Below are positions 7,448 to 16,238 of a DNA stretch of 64,000 nt, one piece after another (the first letter of the stretch is position 1; the number at the start of each line of letters is the position of its first letter). Source of the stretch: Allobrachymonas chironomi DSM 19884 (GTDB taxonomy: Bacteria > Pseudomonadota > Gammaproteobacteria > Burkholderiales > Burkholderiaceae_C); NCBI RefSeq assembly GCF_000374625.1, contig NZ_KB894765.1:248001-312000 (forward strand), in the 5' to 3' direction. A program made the translations under genes and the position numbers. The notes under the pieces are model-generated. The model was not told the DNA's origin, did no database searches, and saw only the letters and a list, made by a program, of their open reading frames with translations.

Positions 7448-8113
7448 TTACTGCAGCCCGATCAGGGCCAGCACTCCGGCTGGCTGCGCGGCTTCGGCGC
7501 GGGCTCCCCAGGCGGCCACATCGTGCTCGCCCAGATAGCCCCAGAGCGCCGCCACATCCGGCATGCCGGCCGCTCGGGCGGCGTCGATATCGCGCTTGTC
7601 ATCGCCCACATAGAGGCAGGCCGATGGCGGCAGCTGCAGCCGGCGCGCTGCTTCCAGCAGCGGCTCGGGATGCGGCTTGGGGTGCGGCGTGGTATCACCC
7701 GCCACCACCACGGCAGCGCCCTGCAGCACCGGCATGGTGCGTGCCAGCGGCAAGGTGAAGCGCTCCGTCTTGTTGGTCACGATACCCCAGCGCAGGCCGG
7801 CTGCTTCCAGCGCGCGCAGCAACTCGGGCACCCCATCAAAGGCATGCGTCAGCTCGGTCAGGCTGGATTCGTAATTGCGGAAGAATTCTTCGCGGTAGTC
7901 CGGAAAATCCGGATGCTCCGGGGTCATGCCAAACGCCAGTCCCAACATGCCGCGTGCACCGGCTCCGGCCATGGGGCGGTAATGCTCCAGCGGCAGCGAA
8001 GGCAGGCCACGCGCCACACGCATGCGATCCACCGCTGCGCCCAGATCCGGGGCGCTATCAATCAGGGTGCCGTCCAGATCGAACAGCACGGCCTGGATAT
8101 TCGAAAATGCCAT
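7448..8113 (-). CDS. gph: Phosphoglycolate phosphatase
   Basis: A 221-residue HAD-superfamily phosphatase that dephosphorylates 2-phosphoglycolate formed during repair of 3'-phosphoglycolate DNA ends or by oxygenation. Motif I is FDLDGTLIDSAPD at residues 11-23, motif II is the VTNKT stretch, motif III is KPHPEPL, and motif IV is YVGDDKRDIDAARAAG. The cap domain is the C1 helical type normal for Gph. It lies 12 bases downstream of ubiG and 4 bases before the exported gene pair, so the whole block is one minus-strand operon. The ubiG-gph adjacency is common in Burkholderiales. A general HAD phosphatase is the only alternative. Confidence 0.88.
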   Translation of the reverse strand: MAFSNIQAVLFDLDGTLIDSAPDLGAAVDRMRVARGLPSLPLEHYRPMAGAGARGMLGLAFGMTPEHPDFPDYREEFFRNYESSLTELTHAFDGVPELLRALEAAGLRWGIVTNKTERFTLPLARTMPVLQGAAVVVAGDTTPHPKPHPEPLLEAARRLQLPPSACLYVGDDKRDIDAARAAGMPDVAALWGYLGEHDVAAWGARAEAAQPAGVLALIGLQ

Positions 8114-8125
8114 GAGAAAACCCGT

Positions 8126-8863
8126 TCAGGCCGGCTTGCGGCAGGCCACCATATAGTTGACATCCACATTCGCATCCAGCCAGTAGCGCTGCGTCAGCGG
8201 GTTGTAATGCAGGCCGCGGGTGGAATCGATCGCCAGACCGGATTCGCGGCACTGGCGCATCAGCTCGGCCGGGGTGATCATCTTGGCGTATTCATGGGTG
8301 CCACGAGGCACCAGATTCAACAGGTATTCCGCGCCCAGAATCGCAAACAGGAAGGATTTGGGATTGCGGTTGATGGTGGACAGCAGTACCCAGCCACCCG
8401 GCTTGACGGCCTGTGCGCAGGCGCGTACCACCGAGGCCGGATCAGGCACGTGTTCCAGCATCTCCATGCAAGTCACGACATCAAATTCGCCGGGGTGCCC
8501 GGCAGCAAACTGCTCCACGCTCACCTTCTGGTAGCGCACGTTGTTGACACCGGCTTCCAGCGCATGCAACTGGGCCACGCGCAACGATTCTTCGGCCAGA
8601 TCGATGCCCGTGACCTGGGCACCCGCCTGCGCCATGGCTTCGGACAGGATACCGCCGCCACAGCCTACATCCAGCACCTGGCGGTCACGCAGGTTGCCGG
8701 CCACTTCCTGGATCCAGCCCAGGCGCAGCGGGTTGATGGCATGCAGCGTACGCAGCACGCCAGTGTCATCCCACCACTGGTGTGCCAGATCAGAAAACTT
8801 GGCCACTTCCGCCGGATCGACGTTCTCCGCCGGCACGGATTGCTGGGTATTGGTATTTTCCAT
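8126..8863 (-). CDS. ubiG: Ubiquinone biosynthesis O-methyltransferase
   Basis: A 245-residue SAM-dependent methyltransferase that performs both O-methylations of ubiquinone synthesis. The SAM motif I is VLDVGCGGGILSEAMA, the acidic residue of motif II is in VTGIDLAEESL, and the family signatures WWDDTGVLRTLHAINPLRL and EMLEHVPDPASVV are present. I chose the ATG at 8863 (MENTNTQQ); the frame stays open upstream into the terminator that follows ompA, so longer starts are unlikely. The gene heads the gph operon. Confidence 0.95.
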   Translation of the reverse strand: MENTNTQQSVPAENVDPAEVAKFSDLAHQWWDDTGVLRTLHAINPLRLGWIQEVAGNLRDRQVLDVGCGGGILSEAMAQAGAQVTGIDLAEESLRVAQLHALEAGVNNVRYQKVSVEQFAAGHPGEFDVVTCMEMLEHVPDPASVVRACAQAVKPGGWVLLSTINRNPKSFLFAILGAEYLLNLVPRGTHEYAKMITPAELMRQCRESGLAIDSTRGLHYNPLTQRYWLDANVDVNYMVACRKPA

Positions 8864-8915
8864 AGGCTGATTGTGCCTCAAAAACCGGACTGTGCGCATC
8901 CACCGTCCAGACGAC

Positions 8916-8942
8916 AAAAAGCCCCGCAGGGCGGGGCTTTTT
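8916..8942 (-). terminator. Bidirectional-type terminator downstream of ompA
   Basis: GCCCCGC-AGG-GCGGGGC stem flanked by five A residues on one side and five T residues on the other, so it can stop transcription from ompA (minus strand) before ubiG. Confidence 0.85.
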
Positions 8943-8963
8943 GGGTCTGCGTGAGCAGAAGGA

Positions 8964-9554
8964 TTAGCGGGTGCCAACCACTTCGATTTCCACGCGACGG
9001 TTCTGGGCGCGGCCTTCGCGGGTAGCGTTGGTAGCGACCGGCTGGCTTTCGCCCTTGCCTTCCACGTAGATGCGCTCAGCGGGGATGCCCTTGGACACCA
9101 GGTAGTTCTTCACGGCGTTGGCGCGGCGAACAGACAGAGCCTGGTTGTAAGAGTCAGAGCCGATGGAGTCGGTGTGACCGGTGCTGATCACGGCTTCCAG
9201 GTTCAGGCCCTGGATCTTGCTGACCAGGTCGTCCAGGGTAGCGCGGCCAGCCGGCTTCAGCACGGACTTGTCGAAGTCGAAGAAGGCGTCAGCAGCGTAG
9301 GTCACCTTGCTGGCAACCGGAGCAGCGGTAGCCGGAGCTGCCTGGGCAACGGGCAGGCCGCAAGCCGGGGTGGCAGCGGTAGCCGGAGTCCAGTAGTTAT
9401 CTTGCCAGCACAGTTCGTTCGTGCCGTTCATCCACACCAGGTTACCGTGGTTGTTAACCCAGTTGTCACCCTTCAGGGTGGTGGATGCAGCCATAGCACT
9501 GCCTGCCATAGCGACAGTTGCGAACAACACAGCCACTTTATTCAGTTTCTTCAT
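8964..9554 (-). CDS. ompA: OmpA family outer-membrane/peptidoglycan-associated protein
   Basis: A 196-residue protein with a signal peptide (MKKLNKVAVLFATVAMAGSA). A short Cys-containing N-terminal region (NELCWQDNYWTPATAATPACG) replaces the eight-strand barrel of enterobacterial OmpA, as in Bordetella-type homologues. The C-terminal OmpA-like domain (residues ~85-196) contains FFDFDKSVLKP, STGHTDSIGSDSYNQALSVRRA and the terminal EGRAQNRRVEIEV, with the conserved Asp and Arg that bind diaminopimelate in peptidoglycan. The ribosome site AGAGGA precedes the ATG. It is monocistronic and lies divergent from gyrA. Confidence 0.93.
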   Translation of the reverse strand: MKKLNKVAVLFATVAMAGSAMAASTTLKGDNWVNNHGNLVWMNGTNELCWQDNYWTPATAATPACGLPVAQAAPATAAPVASKVTYAADAFFDFDKSVLKPAGRATLDDLVSKIQGLNLEAVISTGHTDSIGSDSYNQALSVRRANAVKNYLVSKGIPAERIYVEGKGESQPVATNATREGRAQNRRVEIEVVGTR

Positions 9555-9594
9555 GTTTATCCTCTTGATTTAATACCACAGCAGGAGCTGCACG

Positions 9595-9600
9595 ATTATG
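9595..9600 (-). promoter_or_regulatory. Probable -10 element of the ompA promoter
   Basis: CATAAT on the minus strand, 40 bases before the ompA start codon. The -35 region (around CTCAAG, 17 bases away) is weak, so this is tentative. The rest of the 265-base ompA-gyrA gap shows a gyrA-side TAGAAT at 9778-9783 but no well-spaced -35. Confidence 0.4.
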
Positions 9601-9819
9601 CGAGTTTCGGATGCCCTTGAGCGTAACCCGTCGAACCGATTGTGCCACAGCACGCATTCACTTTAACCGCTCCACAAGGCCTCTGCACGTCTGCCAGGGG
9701 GAAATCTCGCCCTTTGTTGCGCGCTTGCCACACGACCGGCCGGACGACCACCTGACAGGGGGCCTTGCGTGTACCGGTAGAATGGAGGCTATCCATATAC
9801 AGGAAGAGTCCCCTCCAGC

Positions 9820-12462
9820 ATGACAGAATTTGCCAAAGAAACGCTGCCCATCAGTCTAGAAGAAGAGATGCGCCGCAGCTACCTCGATTACGCCATGAGC
9901 GTGATTGTAGGCCGTGCCCTGCCCGATGCCCGTGACGGCCTCAAGCCCGTGCACCGCCGTGTGCTGTACGCCATGCACGTGCTCAACAATGACTGGAACC
10001 GCCCCTACAAGAAGTCGGCGCGTATCGTCGGTGACGTGATCGGTAAGTACCACCCGCACGGCGATATCGCGGTGTATGACACCATCGTGCGTCTGGCACA
10101 GGACTTCAGCATGCGCCACATGCTGGTGGACGGCCAGGGCAACTTCGGTTCGGTCGACGGCGACAGCGCTGCCGCCATGCGTTACACCGAAATCCGCCTG
10201 TCGAAGATCGCGCACGAGATGCTGGCCGACATCGACAAGGAAACGGTGGACTTCGGCCCCAACTATGACGGCAGCGAGCAGGAACCGCTGGTACTGCCGA
10301 CGCGCCTGCCCAGCCTGCTGGTGAACGGCTCTTCCGGTATTGCCGTGGGCATGGCCACCAACATCCCGCCACACAACCTGAACGAGGTGGTGGATGCCTG
10401 CCTGCACCTGCTGACGCATCCCGATGCCAGCATCGATGACCTGATCGAGATCATCCCGGCACCGGACTTTCCTACCGGCGGCATCATCTACGGCATCTCC
10501 GGCGTACGCGAAGGCTATCGCACCGGGCGTGGCCGCGTGGTGATGCGCGCCAGGGTGCACTTCGAGGACATTGACCGCGGCCAGCGCCAGGCCATCATCG
10601 TCGACGAGCTGCCCTACCAGGTCAACAAGAAGACGCTGCAGGAGCGCATTGCCGAACTGGTGCACGAAAAGCGCATCGAGGGCATCAGCCATATCCAGGA
10701 CGAATCCGACAAGTCGGGCATGCGCCTGGTGATCGAGCTCAAGCGTGGCGAGCTGCCCGAGGTGGTGCTGAACAACCTGTACAAGCACACCCAGCTGCAG
10801 GATACCTTCGGCATCAACATGGTGGCGCTGATAGACGGCCAGCCGCGCCTGTGCAATATCAAGGACCTGATCAGCGTGTTCCTGCAACACCGCCGCGAGG
10901 TGGTGACGCGCAGGACCATCTTCAATCTGCGCAAGGCCCGCGACCGCGGCCACGTGCTGGAAGGCCTGGCGGTGGCACTGGCCAATATCGACGAGTTCAT
11001 CCGCATCATCCGCGAGTCCCCGACCCCGCCAGTGGCCAAGGCAGAACTGATGGCACGCAGCTGGGACAGCAGCTTGGTGCGCGAGATGCTGACGCGTGCG
11101 CGCGAGGACGGCAGCGTGGTGAATGCCGACGACTATCGCCCCGAGGGACTGGGCCGCCAGTACGGTCTGGGCCAGGACGGCCTGTATCGCCTGAGCGATG
11201 TGCAGGCGCAGGAAATCCTGCAGATGCGCCTGCAGCGCCTGACCGGCCTGGAGCAGGACAAGATCGTGGCCGAATACAAGGACGTGATGGCCGAGATCGA
11301 GGACCTGCTGGACATCCTGGCGCGCCCGGACCGCGTGTCCAGCATCATCGGCGAGGAACTGAACGCCCTCAAGAGCGAATTCGGTCAGACCAAGCTGGGC
11401 GCACGCCGCAGCGAGATCGAGCACAACGCGCTGGAACTGGGCACGGAAGACCTGATCACGCCAACCGACATGGTGGTGACGCTGTCGCATACCGGCTATG
11501 TCAAGAGCCAGCCGCTGTCCGAGTATCGCTCGCAGAAGCGGGGTGGCCGCGGCAAGCAGGCCACCACCACCAAGGACGATGACTGGATCGAGCAGCTGTT
11601 CATTGCCAACACGCATGACTACCTGCTGTGCTTCAGCAACCGTGGCCGCCTCTACTGGCTCAAGGTCTGGGAAGTACCGACCGGCAGCCGTGGTTCGCGT
11701 GGCCGCCCGATCGTCAACATGTTCCCGCTGGAAGACGGCGAGAAGATCACCGTGGTGCTGCCGCTGACCGGCGAGATGCGCACCTTCCCGGCGGACCACT
11801 ATGTCTTCATGGCCACCGCCCAGGGCACGGTCAAGAAGACTGCCCTGGACGAATTCAGCAATCCGCGCAAGGCCGGCATCATTGCCGTTGGCCTGGACGA
11901 AGGCGACTACCTGATCGGTGCCGCCCTGACCGATGGCGCCCATGACGTGATGCTGTTCAGTGATGGCGGCAAGGCGGTGCGCTTCGACGAGAACGATGTG
12001 CGCCCGATGGGCCGCCAGGCGCGCGGCGTGCGCGGCATGCAGCTGGAAGACGGCCAGCAGGTGATTTCCCTGCTGGTGGCCGGTGACGAATCGCAAAGCG
12101 TGCTGACTGCCACCGAGAACGGCTTTGGCAAGCGCACCAATATTGCCGAGTACACGCGCCATGGCCGTGGCACCAAGGGCATGATCGCGATCCAGCAGAG
12201 CGAACGCAACGGCAAGGTCGTGGCCGCCACGCTGGTGCGCGAGGACGACGAGATCATGCTGATTACCGATCGCGGCGTCCTGGTGCGCACCCGCGTCGCC
12301 GAAATCCGCGAAATGGGTCGTGCCACCCAGGGCGTGACACTGATCGCGCTGGATGACGGCGCCCAGCTGATCGGCCTGCAGCGCATCGTCGAGAACGATG
12401 CCAGCGACGATGCGCCGGATGCCGAAGTCGCAGGAGACGATGCCACGCCCGCAGCCGAGTGA
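9820..12462 (+). CDS. gyrA: DNA gyrase subunit A, with Ile at quinolone-resistance position 83
   Basis: An 880-residue type II topoisomerase subunit that cleaves and rejoins DNA to introduce negative supercoils with GyrB. The catalytic tyrosine is Y122 in [14 protein letters not shown]. The breakage-reunion domain runs to about residue 520, followed by six beta-pinwheel repeats with the GyrA box variant [10 protein letters not shown] (near 570). The tail is acidic ([16 protein letters not shown]). The quinolone-resistance region reads [11 protein letters not shown]: position 83, usually Ser, is Ile (codon ATC, 10066-10068), while Asp87 is kept. The ribosome site AGGAAGAG precedes the ATG. Confidence 0.98.
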   Translation: MTEFAKETLPISLEEEMRRSYLDYAMSVIVGRALPDARDGLKPVHRRVLYAMHVLNNDWNRPYKKSARIVGDVIGKYHPHGDIAVYDTIVRLAQDFSMRHMLVDGQGNFGSVDGDSAAAMRYTEIRLSKIAHEMLADIDKETVDFGPNYDGSEQEPLVLPTRLPSLLVNGSSGIAVGMATNIPPHNLNEVVDACLHLLTHPDASIDDLIEIIPAPDFPTGGIIYGISGVREGYRTGRGRVVMRARVHFEDIDRGQRQAIIVDELPYQVNKKTLQERIAELVHEKRIEGISHIQDESDKSGMRLVIELKRGELPEVVLNNLYKHTQLQDTFGINMVALIDGQPRLCNIKDLISVFLQHRREVVTRRTIFNLRKARDRGHVLEGLAVALANIDEFIRIIRESPTPPVAKAELMARSWDSSLVREMLTRAREDGSVVNADDYRPEGLGRQYGLGQDGLYRLSDVQAQEILQMRLQRLTGLEQDKIVAEYKDVMAEIEDLLDILARPDRVSSIIGEELNALKSEFGQTKLGARRSEIEHNALELGTEDLITPTDMVVTLSHTGYVKSQPLSEYRSQKRGGRGKQATTTKDDDWIEQLFIANTHDYLLCFSNRGRLYWLKVWEVPTGSRGSRGRPIVNMFPLEDGEKITVVLPLTGEMRTFPADHYVFMATAQGTVKKTALDEFSNPRKAGIIAVGLDEGDYLIGAALTDGAHDVMLFSDGGKAVRFDENDVRPMGRQARGVRGMQLEDGQQVISLLVAGDESQSVLTATENGFGKRTNIAEYTRHGRGTKGMIAIQQSERNGKVVAATLVREDDEIMLITDRGVLVRTRVAEIREMGRATQGVTLIALDDGAQLIGLQRIVENDASDDAPDAEVAGDDATPAAE

Positions 12463-12479
12463 TGCACAATGCCTGAACC

Positions 12480-12515
12480 GTACCGCCTGCCCGGGCGGTA
12501 CAGTCAGATTTTTTT
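12480..12515 (+). terminator. Possible gyrA terminator
   Basis: Perfect 8-bp stem GTACCGCC/GGCGGTAC (12480-12501) followed seven bases later by a seven-T run. The gap between stem and T-run is longer than usual, so it may be a partial terminator. Confidence 0.5.
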
Positions 12516-12537
12516 CCCGTTTTCAGGTAGTACCCAA

Positions 12538-13092
12538 ATGACCATGCGCCTTGCCTCCCCCGTTATTGCTGCCATCGCCCTGTCCATCGGCCTGGCTGCA
12601 GCCCCCGCCCAGGCCCAATCCGATGCCGCTGCGCGCAAGGAACTGGCCACCCGTATCGTGAACCTGCAAAAGGCCAGCGACATGGATGCGCTGATCGCGC
12701 AACTGGCCAGTTCTGCCAGCCAGACCGTGGTCTCCACCTGGCTGCCCAAGCTGGACCAGCTGCCGCGTTCCAAGCAGCGTACGGCGGCCGACCAACTGGA
12801 TGCCGAGCTGAAGAAGTTCAACCAGGACAATGTGCGCCTGATCAAGAGCCGCAACGAGCGTATCAGCCTGGATGTGCTGGTGCCGGCCTATGCCGAACGC
12901 TTCACGACGGACGAACTGCGCCAGCTGGTAGCCTTCATGGAATCGCCCGTGATCAAGAAGTACTACGCTGCCAACCCGCAAATGGCCAACATGCTGGCGC
13001 AGAAACTGGTGGAAGCCACGCGCAAGGATGTGGAAACCCGCATCAAGGCCTTTGACGCCCGCGCCAACCAGATCATCAACAGCAACAAGTAA
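12538..13092 (+). CDS. Exported DUF2059-domain protein
   Basis: A 184-residue protein with a signal peptide ([20 protein letters not shown], cleaved near AQAQS). The mature part is all-helical and matches the DUF2059 pattern: [20 protein letters not shown] and [20 protein letters not shown], ending in KKYY...NPQM-type sequence. The biochemical function of the family is unknown; it is periplasmic. I chose the ATG at 12538; an earlier in-frame ATG at 12469 would place the signal peptide internally and overlap the hairpin after gyrA. It stands between gyrA and serC, 14 bases before serC, a conserved position in Bordetella-like genomes. Confidence 0.85.
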   Translation: MTMRLASPVIAAIALSIGLAAAPAQAQSDAAARKELATRIVNLQKASDMDALIAQLASSASQTVVSTWLPKLDQLPRSKQRTAADQLDAELKKFNQDNVRLIKSRNERISLDVLVPAYAERFTTDELRQLVAFMESPVIKKYYAANPQMANMLAQKLVEATRKDVETRIKAFDARANQIINSNK

Positions 13093-13106
13093 GTCCCGTC
13101 TCCATC

Positions 13107-14219
13107 ATGACCGACGCCCTGCAACGCCCCTACAACTTCTCGGCCGGCCCGGCCACCATGCCTGCTGCCGTGCTGCAACGCGCGGCGGATGAGATGCTGG
13201 ACTGGCCCTTTCCAGACGGGCGACGCAGCGGCATGGGCGTGATGGAGATGAGCCATCGCAGCGAGGCCTTCGGGCTGATCCTCGAGCAGGCGCTGGCCGA
13301 CCTGCGCGAGCTGCTGGCAATTCCGGAGCATTTCCGCATCCTGTTCATGCAGGGTGGCGCGCTGGCCGAAAACGCCATCGTGCCGCTCAACCTGAGCCGT
13401 GGCGAAGCCGCCGGCTTTGTCGTCACCGGCAGCTGGAGCCAGAAAAGCCTGGCCGAGGCCGGCAAGTATTGCCAGGCCCAGCTGGTCGCCACGTGCGATG
13501 GCTATACCGGCATTCCCGATCCGGCCGGCTGGCACATCGATGGCCGCAACCGCTACCTGCACATCTGCAGCAACGAGACCATCCACGGGGTGGAATTCCA
13601 CACCCTGCCCGATCTCGCCGCACTGGGCTGCGACATCCCGCTGGTAATCGATTTTTCCTCGCACGTGCTGTCGCGCCCGATCGACTGGAGCCGCGTCGGC
13701 CTCGCCTTTGGCGGTGCCCAGAAGAACATCGGCCCGGCCGGCCTGACGCTGGTCGTGGTGCGTGAAGACCTGCTGGGCCAGGCGCTACCGGCCTGCCCGA
13801 GTGCCTTCAACTACGAGATCGTGGCGAAGAACAATTCCATGTACAACACCCCTCCCACCTACGCCATCTACATGGCCGGCCTGATCTTCCAATGGATCAA
13901 GGCCCGGGGCGGCGTGGCGGCGATGGAGGCGCAAAATATCGCCAAGGCCGAGTTGCTGTACCACTTCATCGACCAGTCGGCGTTCTACCGCAACGACGTC
14001 GATCCGGCCGTGCGTTCGCGCATGAACGTTCCCTTCTTCCTGGCCGATGAAAGCCGCAATGCGGCCTTTCTGGAAGGCGCGCGCGAACGCGGCCTGCTGC
14101 AGCTCAAGGGCCACAAGTCCGTCGGCGGCATGCGTGCCAGCATCTACAACGCCATGCCGCTGGCTGGCGTGCAGGCGCTGGTCGACTACCTGCGCGATTT
14201 CGAGGCCGAGCAGGCCTGA
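13107..14219 (+). CDS. serC: Phosphoserine aminotransferase
   Basis: A 370-residue class V PLP enzyme that makes 3-phosphoserine from 3-phosphohydroxypyruvate and glutamate, and also acts in pyridoxal phosphate synthesis. The N-terminus has the family signature [11 protein letters not shown]; the PLP lysine is K206 in [15 protein letters not shown]; the substrate-binding [14 protein letters not shown] and the C-terminal [17 protein letters not shown] are present. It opens the serC-pheA-tyrA-aroA/cmk run. Its partner serB lies far downstream at 35212, so the serine pathway is split within the window. Confidence 0.97.
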   Translation: MTDALQRPYNFSAGPATMPAAVLQRAADEMLDWPFPDGRRSGMGVMEMSHRSEAFGLILEQALADLRELLAIPEHFRILFMQGGALAENAIVPLNLSRGEAAGFVVTGSWSQKSLAEAGKYCQAQLVATCDGYTGIPDPAGWHIDGRNRYLHICSNETIHGVEFHTLPDLAALGCDIPLVIDFSSHVLSRPIDWSRVGLAFGGAQKNIGPAGLTLVVVREDLLGQALPACPSAFNYEIVAKNNSMYNTPPTYAIYMAGLIFQWIKARGGVAAMEAQNIAKAELLYHFIDQSAFYRNDVDPAVRSRMNVPFFLADESRNAAFLEGARERGLLQLKGHKSVGGMRASIYNAMPLAGVQALVDYLRDFEAEQA

Positions 14220-14249
14220 TTTCCCCCTGACCGTTTTCCTGACCCTGCC

Positions 14250-15335
14250 ATGACCCGGACCATTGCCGACTTGCGCGTCGCCATCGACGCGGTAGACCAA
14301 CAACTGCTGAAGCTGCTCAACGAGCGCGCTGCGCTGGCCAACGAAGTGGGCGACATCAAGCGCCTGGAAGGCTCGCAGGTGTTCCGCCCCGAGCGCGAGG
14401 CGCAGGTCATCCACACCTTGCAGCAGGACAACCTGGGTCCGCTCAAGGACGCCAGCATCGCCAATATCTGGCGCGAGATCATGTCCGCCTGCCGCGCCCT
14501 GGAGGCCCCACAGCGCGTTGCCTACCTGGGCCCGGCCGGCACTTTCAGCGAACAGGCCGCCGAAGCCTTCTTCGGCGTCAGCATCGAGCACATCCCCTGC
14601 ACCAGCATGGACGAGGTGTTCCAGGCGACCGCCGGCGGCCGCGCTGCCTTTGGCGTGGTGCCGGTCGAGAACTCCACCGAAGGCGTGGTAACGCGCACGC
14701 TGGACCTGTTCCTGACCTCGCCGCTGCACATCATTGGCGAAACCAGCCTGCTGGTACGCCACAACCTGCTGCGCAAGGACAACCGCCTGGACGATATCGA
14801 GGCCGTGTATGCCCACCCGCAGGCACTGGCCCAGTGCCAGAACTGGCTCAACGCCCACCTGCCGCATGCCGAGCGCCACGCCGCCGACAGCAATGCCGAA
14901 GGCGCCCGCATCGCTGCCGGCAACCCCAAATGGGCCGCCATTGCCAGCCTGCGCGCCGCCAGCCAGTTCGGCCTGCACGTGGTCTCGCCCTCGATCCAGG
15001 ACGATGCCTACAACCGCACCCGCTTTGCCGTCATCTGCCTGCCGGAAACACTGGCCATCCCGGAATCTTCCGGTCAGGACTGCACCAGCCTGGTGGTGTC
15101 GGTGGTCAACCGGCCCGGTGCCGTCTACGAGCTGCTGGAGCCGCTGAAGCGCCACGGCGTGTCCATGTCGCGCTTCGAATCGCGCCCGGCGCGCAGCGGC
15201 CAGCAGTGGGAATACTTCTTCTATATCGACCTGCAGGGCCATATCAGCGATCCCGCCATGGCAGCGGCGCTGGCCGACCTGCGCCCGATCTGCGCCTATT
15301 ACAAGGTGCTGGGCTCTTACGCCATCAACGGCTGA
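14250..15335 (+). CDS. pheA: Bifunctional chorismate mutase / prephenate dehydratase
   Basis: A 361-residue P-protein that converts chorismate to prephenate and on to phenylpyruvate for phenylalanine. Residues 1-90 form the AroQ chorismate mutase (IDAVDQQLLKLLNERAALANEV). The dehydratase domain begins at VAYLGPAGTFSEQAA and includes VPVENSTEGVVTRTLDLF. The C-terminal ACT domain has TSLVVSVVNRPGAVYELL and the ESRP motif in SRFESRPARSG, the phenylalanine-binding regulatory site, so feedback inhibition is expected. It follows serC by 30 bases and precedes tyrA by 13. Confidence 0.97.
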   Translation: MTRTIADLRVAIDAVDQQLLKLLNERAALANEVGDIKRLEGSQVFRPEREAQVIHTLQQDNLGPLKDASIANIWREIMSACRALEAPQRVAYLGPAGTFSEQAAEAFFGVSIEHIPCTSMDEVFQATAGGRAAFGVVPVENSTEGVVTRTLDLFLTSPLHIIGETSLLVRHNLLRKDNRLDDIEAVYAHPQALAQCQNWLNAHLPHAERHAADSNAEGARIAAGNPKWAAIASLRAASQFGLHVVSPSIQDDAYNRTRFAVICLPETLAIPESSGQDCTSLVVSVVNRPGAVYELLEPLKRHGVSMSRFESRPARSGQQWEYFFYIDLQGHISDPAMAAALADLRPICAYYKVLGSYAING

Positions 15336-15348
15336 GGGAGGAGCACCC

Positions 15349-16233
15349 ATGTTCCTGCGCATGGCCCTGATTGGATGCGGCATGATGGGCGGCTCGCTCG
15401 CCCTGGCAATGCGCCGCGCACGCCTGGTGCAACAGGTAGTAGGCTACAGCCCGAACGCCGATGACTTGCGCGTGGCCATAGACCGCGGCGTGATCGATGC
15501 CGCTGCCGCGACGGTGGCGGATGCCGTGCGTCGCGCCGATTTTGTCGTGCTGGCCGTCCCGGTTGCCGTGACCAGGCAGGTGCTGCAAGAGCTGGCCCCC
15601 TGGCTGCGTCCCGATGCCATCATCATGGATGTCGGCTCGACCAAGCAGAACGTGATAGCCGCGGCCCAGGAGGCGCTCGGCCCGCATGTCGGCCAGTTCG
15701 TACCGGCCCATCCGATTGCCGGCAAGGAAGTGGCTGGCATCCTGCACGCCGATCCGGACCTGTACCGTGGTCGCCAGGTGATCCTGACGCCGGCGCGCAG
15801 CACCCGCATCGGGCCGCTGCAGCAGGCGACCAGCCTGTGGGAAGCGCTGGGCTGCCGCGTCATCACCATGGACCCGCAAGCGCACGATGCCACTTTTGCC
15901 GCCGTCAGCCACCTGCCACACATGACCGCCTATGCGCTGATGCACAGCATCCTGCACCAGGATGATGCCGCCGACACGCTGGCGCTGGCCGGTTCCGGCT
16001 TCCGCGACTTCACCCGCATTGCCGCCAGCAATCCGGCCATCTGGCGCGACATCTTCCTCTGCAACCGCGAGGAAATGCTGCACCAGACCGATGCCCTGAT
16101 CGCCTCGCTGCAGACTTTTGCCAAGGCCATCGCCGACAACGATGCCGATACCCTGCTGGCCCTGATCACCGAGGCCAGTAATGCCCGCAGCCAGTGGCGC
16201 ATGAGCACCATGGACAACAATTCCCTGCCCTGA
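15349..16233 (+). CDS. tyrA: Prephenate dehydrogenase
   Basis: A 294-residue NAD(P)-dependent enzyme of tyrosine synthesis that oxidatively decarboxylates prephenate (or arogenate). The Rossmann motif is [16 protein letters not shown] at the N-terminus, and the catalytic His lies in [13 protein letters not shown]. The helical C-terminal dimerisation domain includes [15 protein letters not shown] and [12 protein letters not shown]. No ACT or chorismate mutase domain is attached, so this is the monofunctional form. The start follows a GGAGGAG ribosome site. The stop lies 5 bases before the aroA start. Confidence 0.95.
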   Translation: MFLRMALIGCGMMGGSLALAMRRARLVQQVVGYSPNADDLRVAIDRGVIDAAAATVADAVRRADFVVLAVPVAVTRQVLQELAPWLRPDAIIMDVGSTKQNVIAAAQEALGPHVGQFVPAHPIAGKEVAGILHADPDLYRGRQVILTPARSTRIGPLQQATSLWEALGCRVITMDPQAHDATFAAVSHLPHMTAYALMHSILHQDDAADTLALAGSGFRDFTRIAASNPAIWRDIFLCNREEMLHQTDALIASLQTFAKAIADNDADTLLALITEASNARSQWRMSTMDNNSLP

Positions 16234-16238
16234 ACCTG

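Noticed and set aside
9856-12162. 768-codon open frame antisense to gyrA
   Set aside because: Same GC-rich shadow effect; GyrA is unambiguous on the plus strand.
12469-12537. Upstream start for the DUF2059 gene
   Set aside because: It would put 23 residues before the signal peptide and start inside the gyrA terminator-like hairpin.
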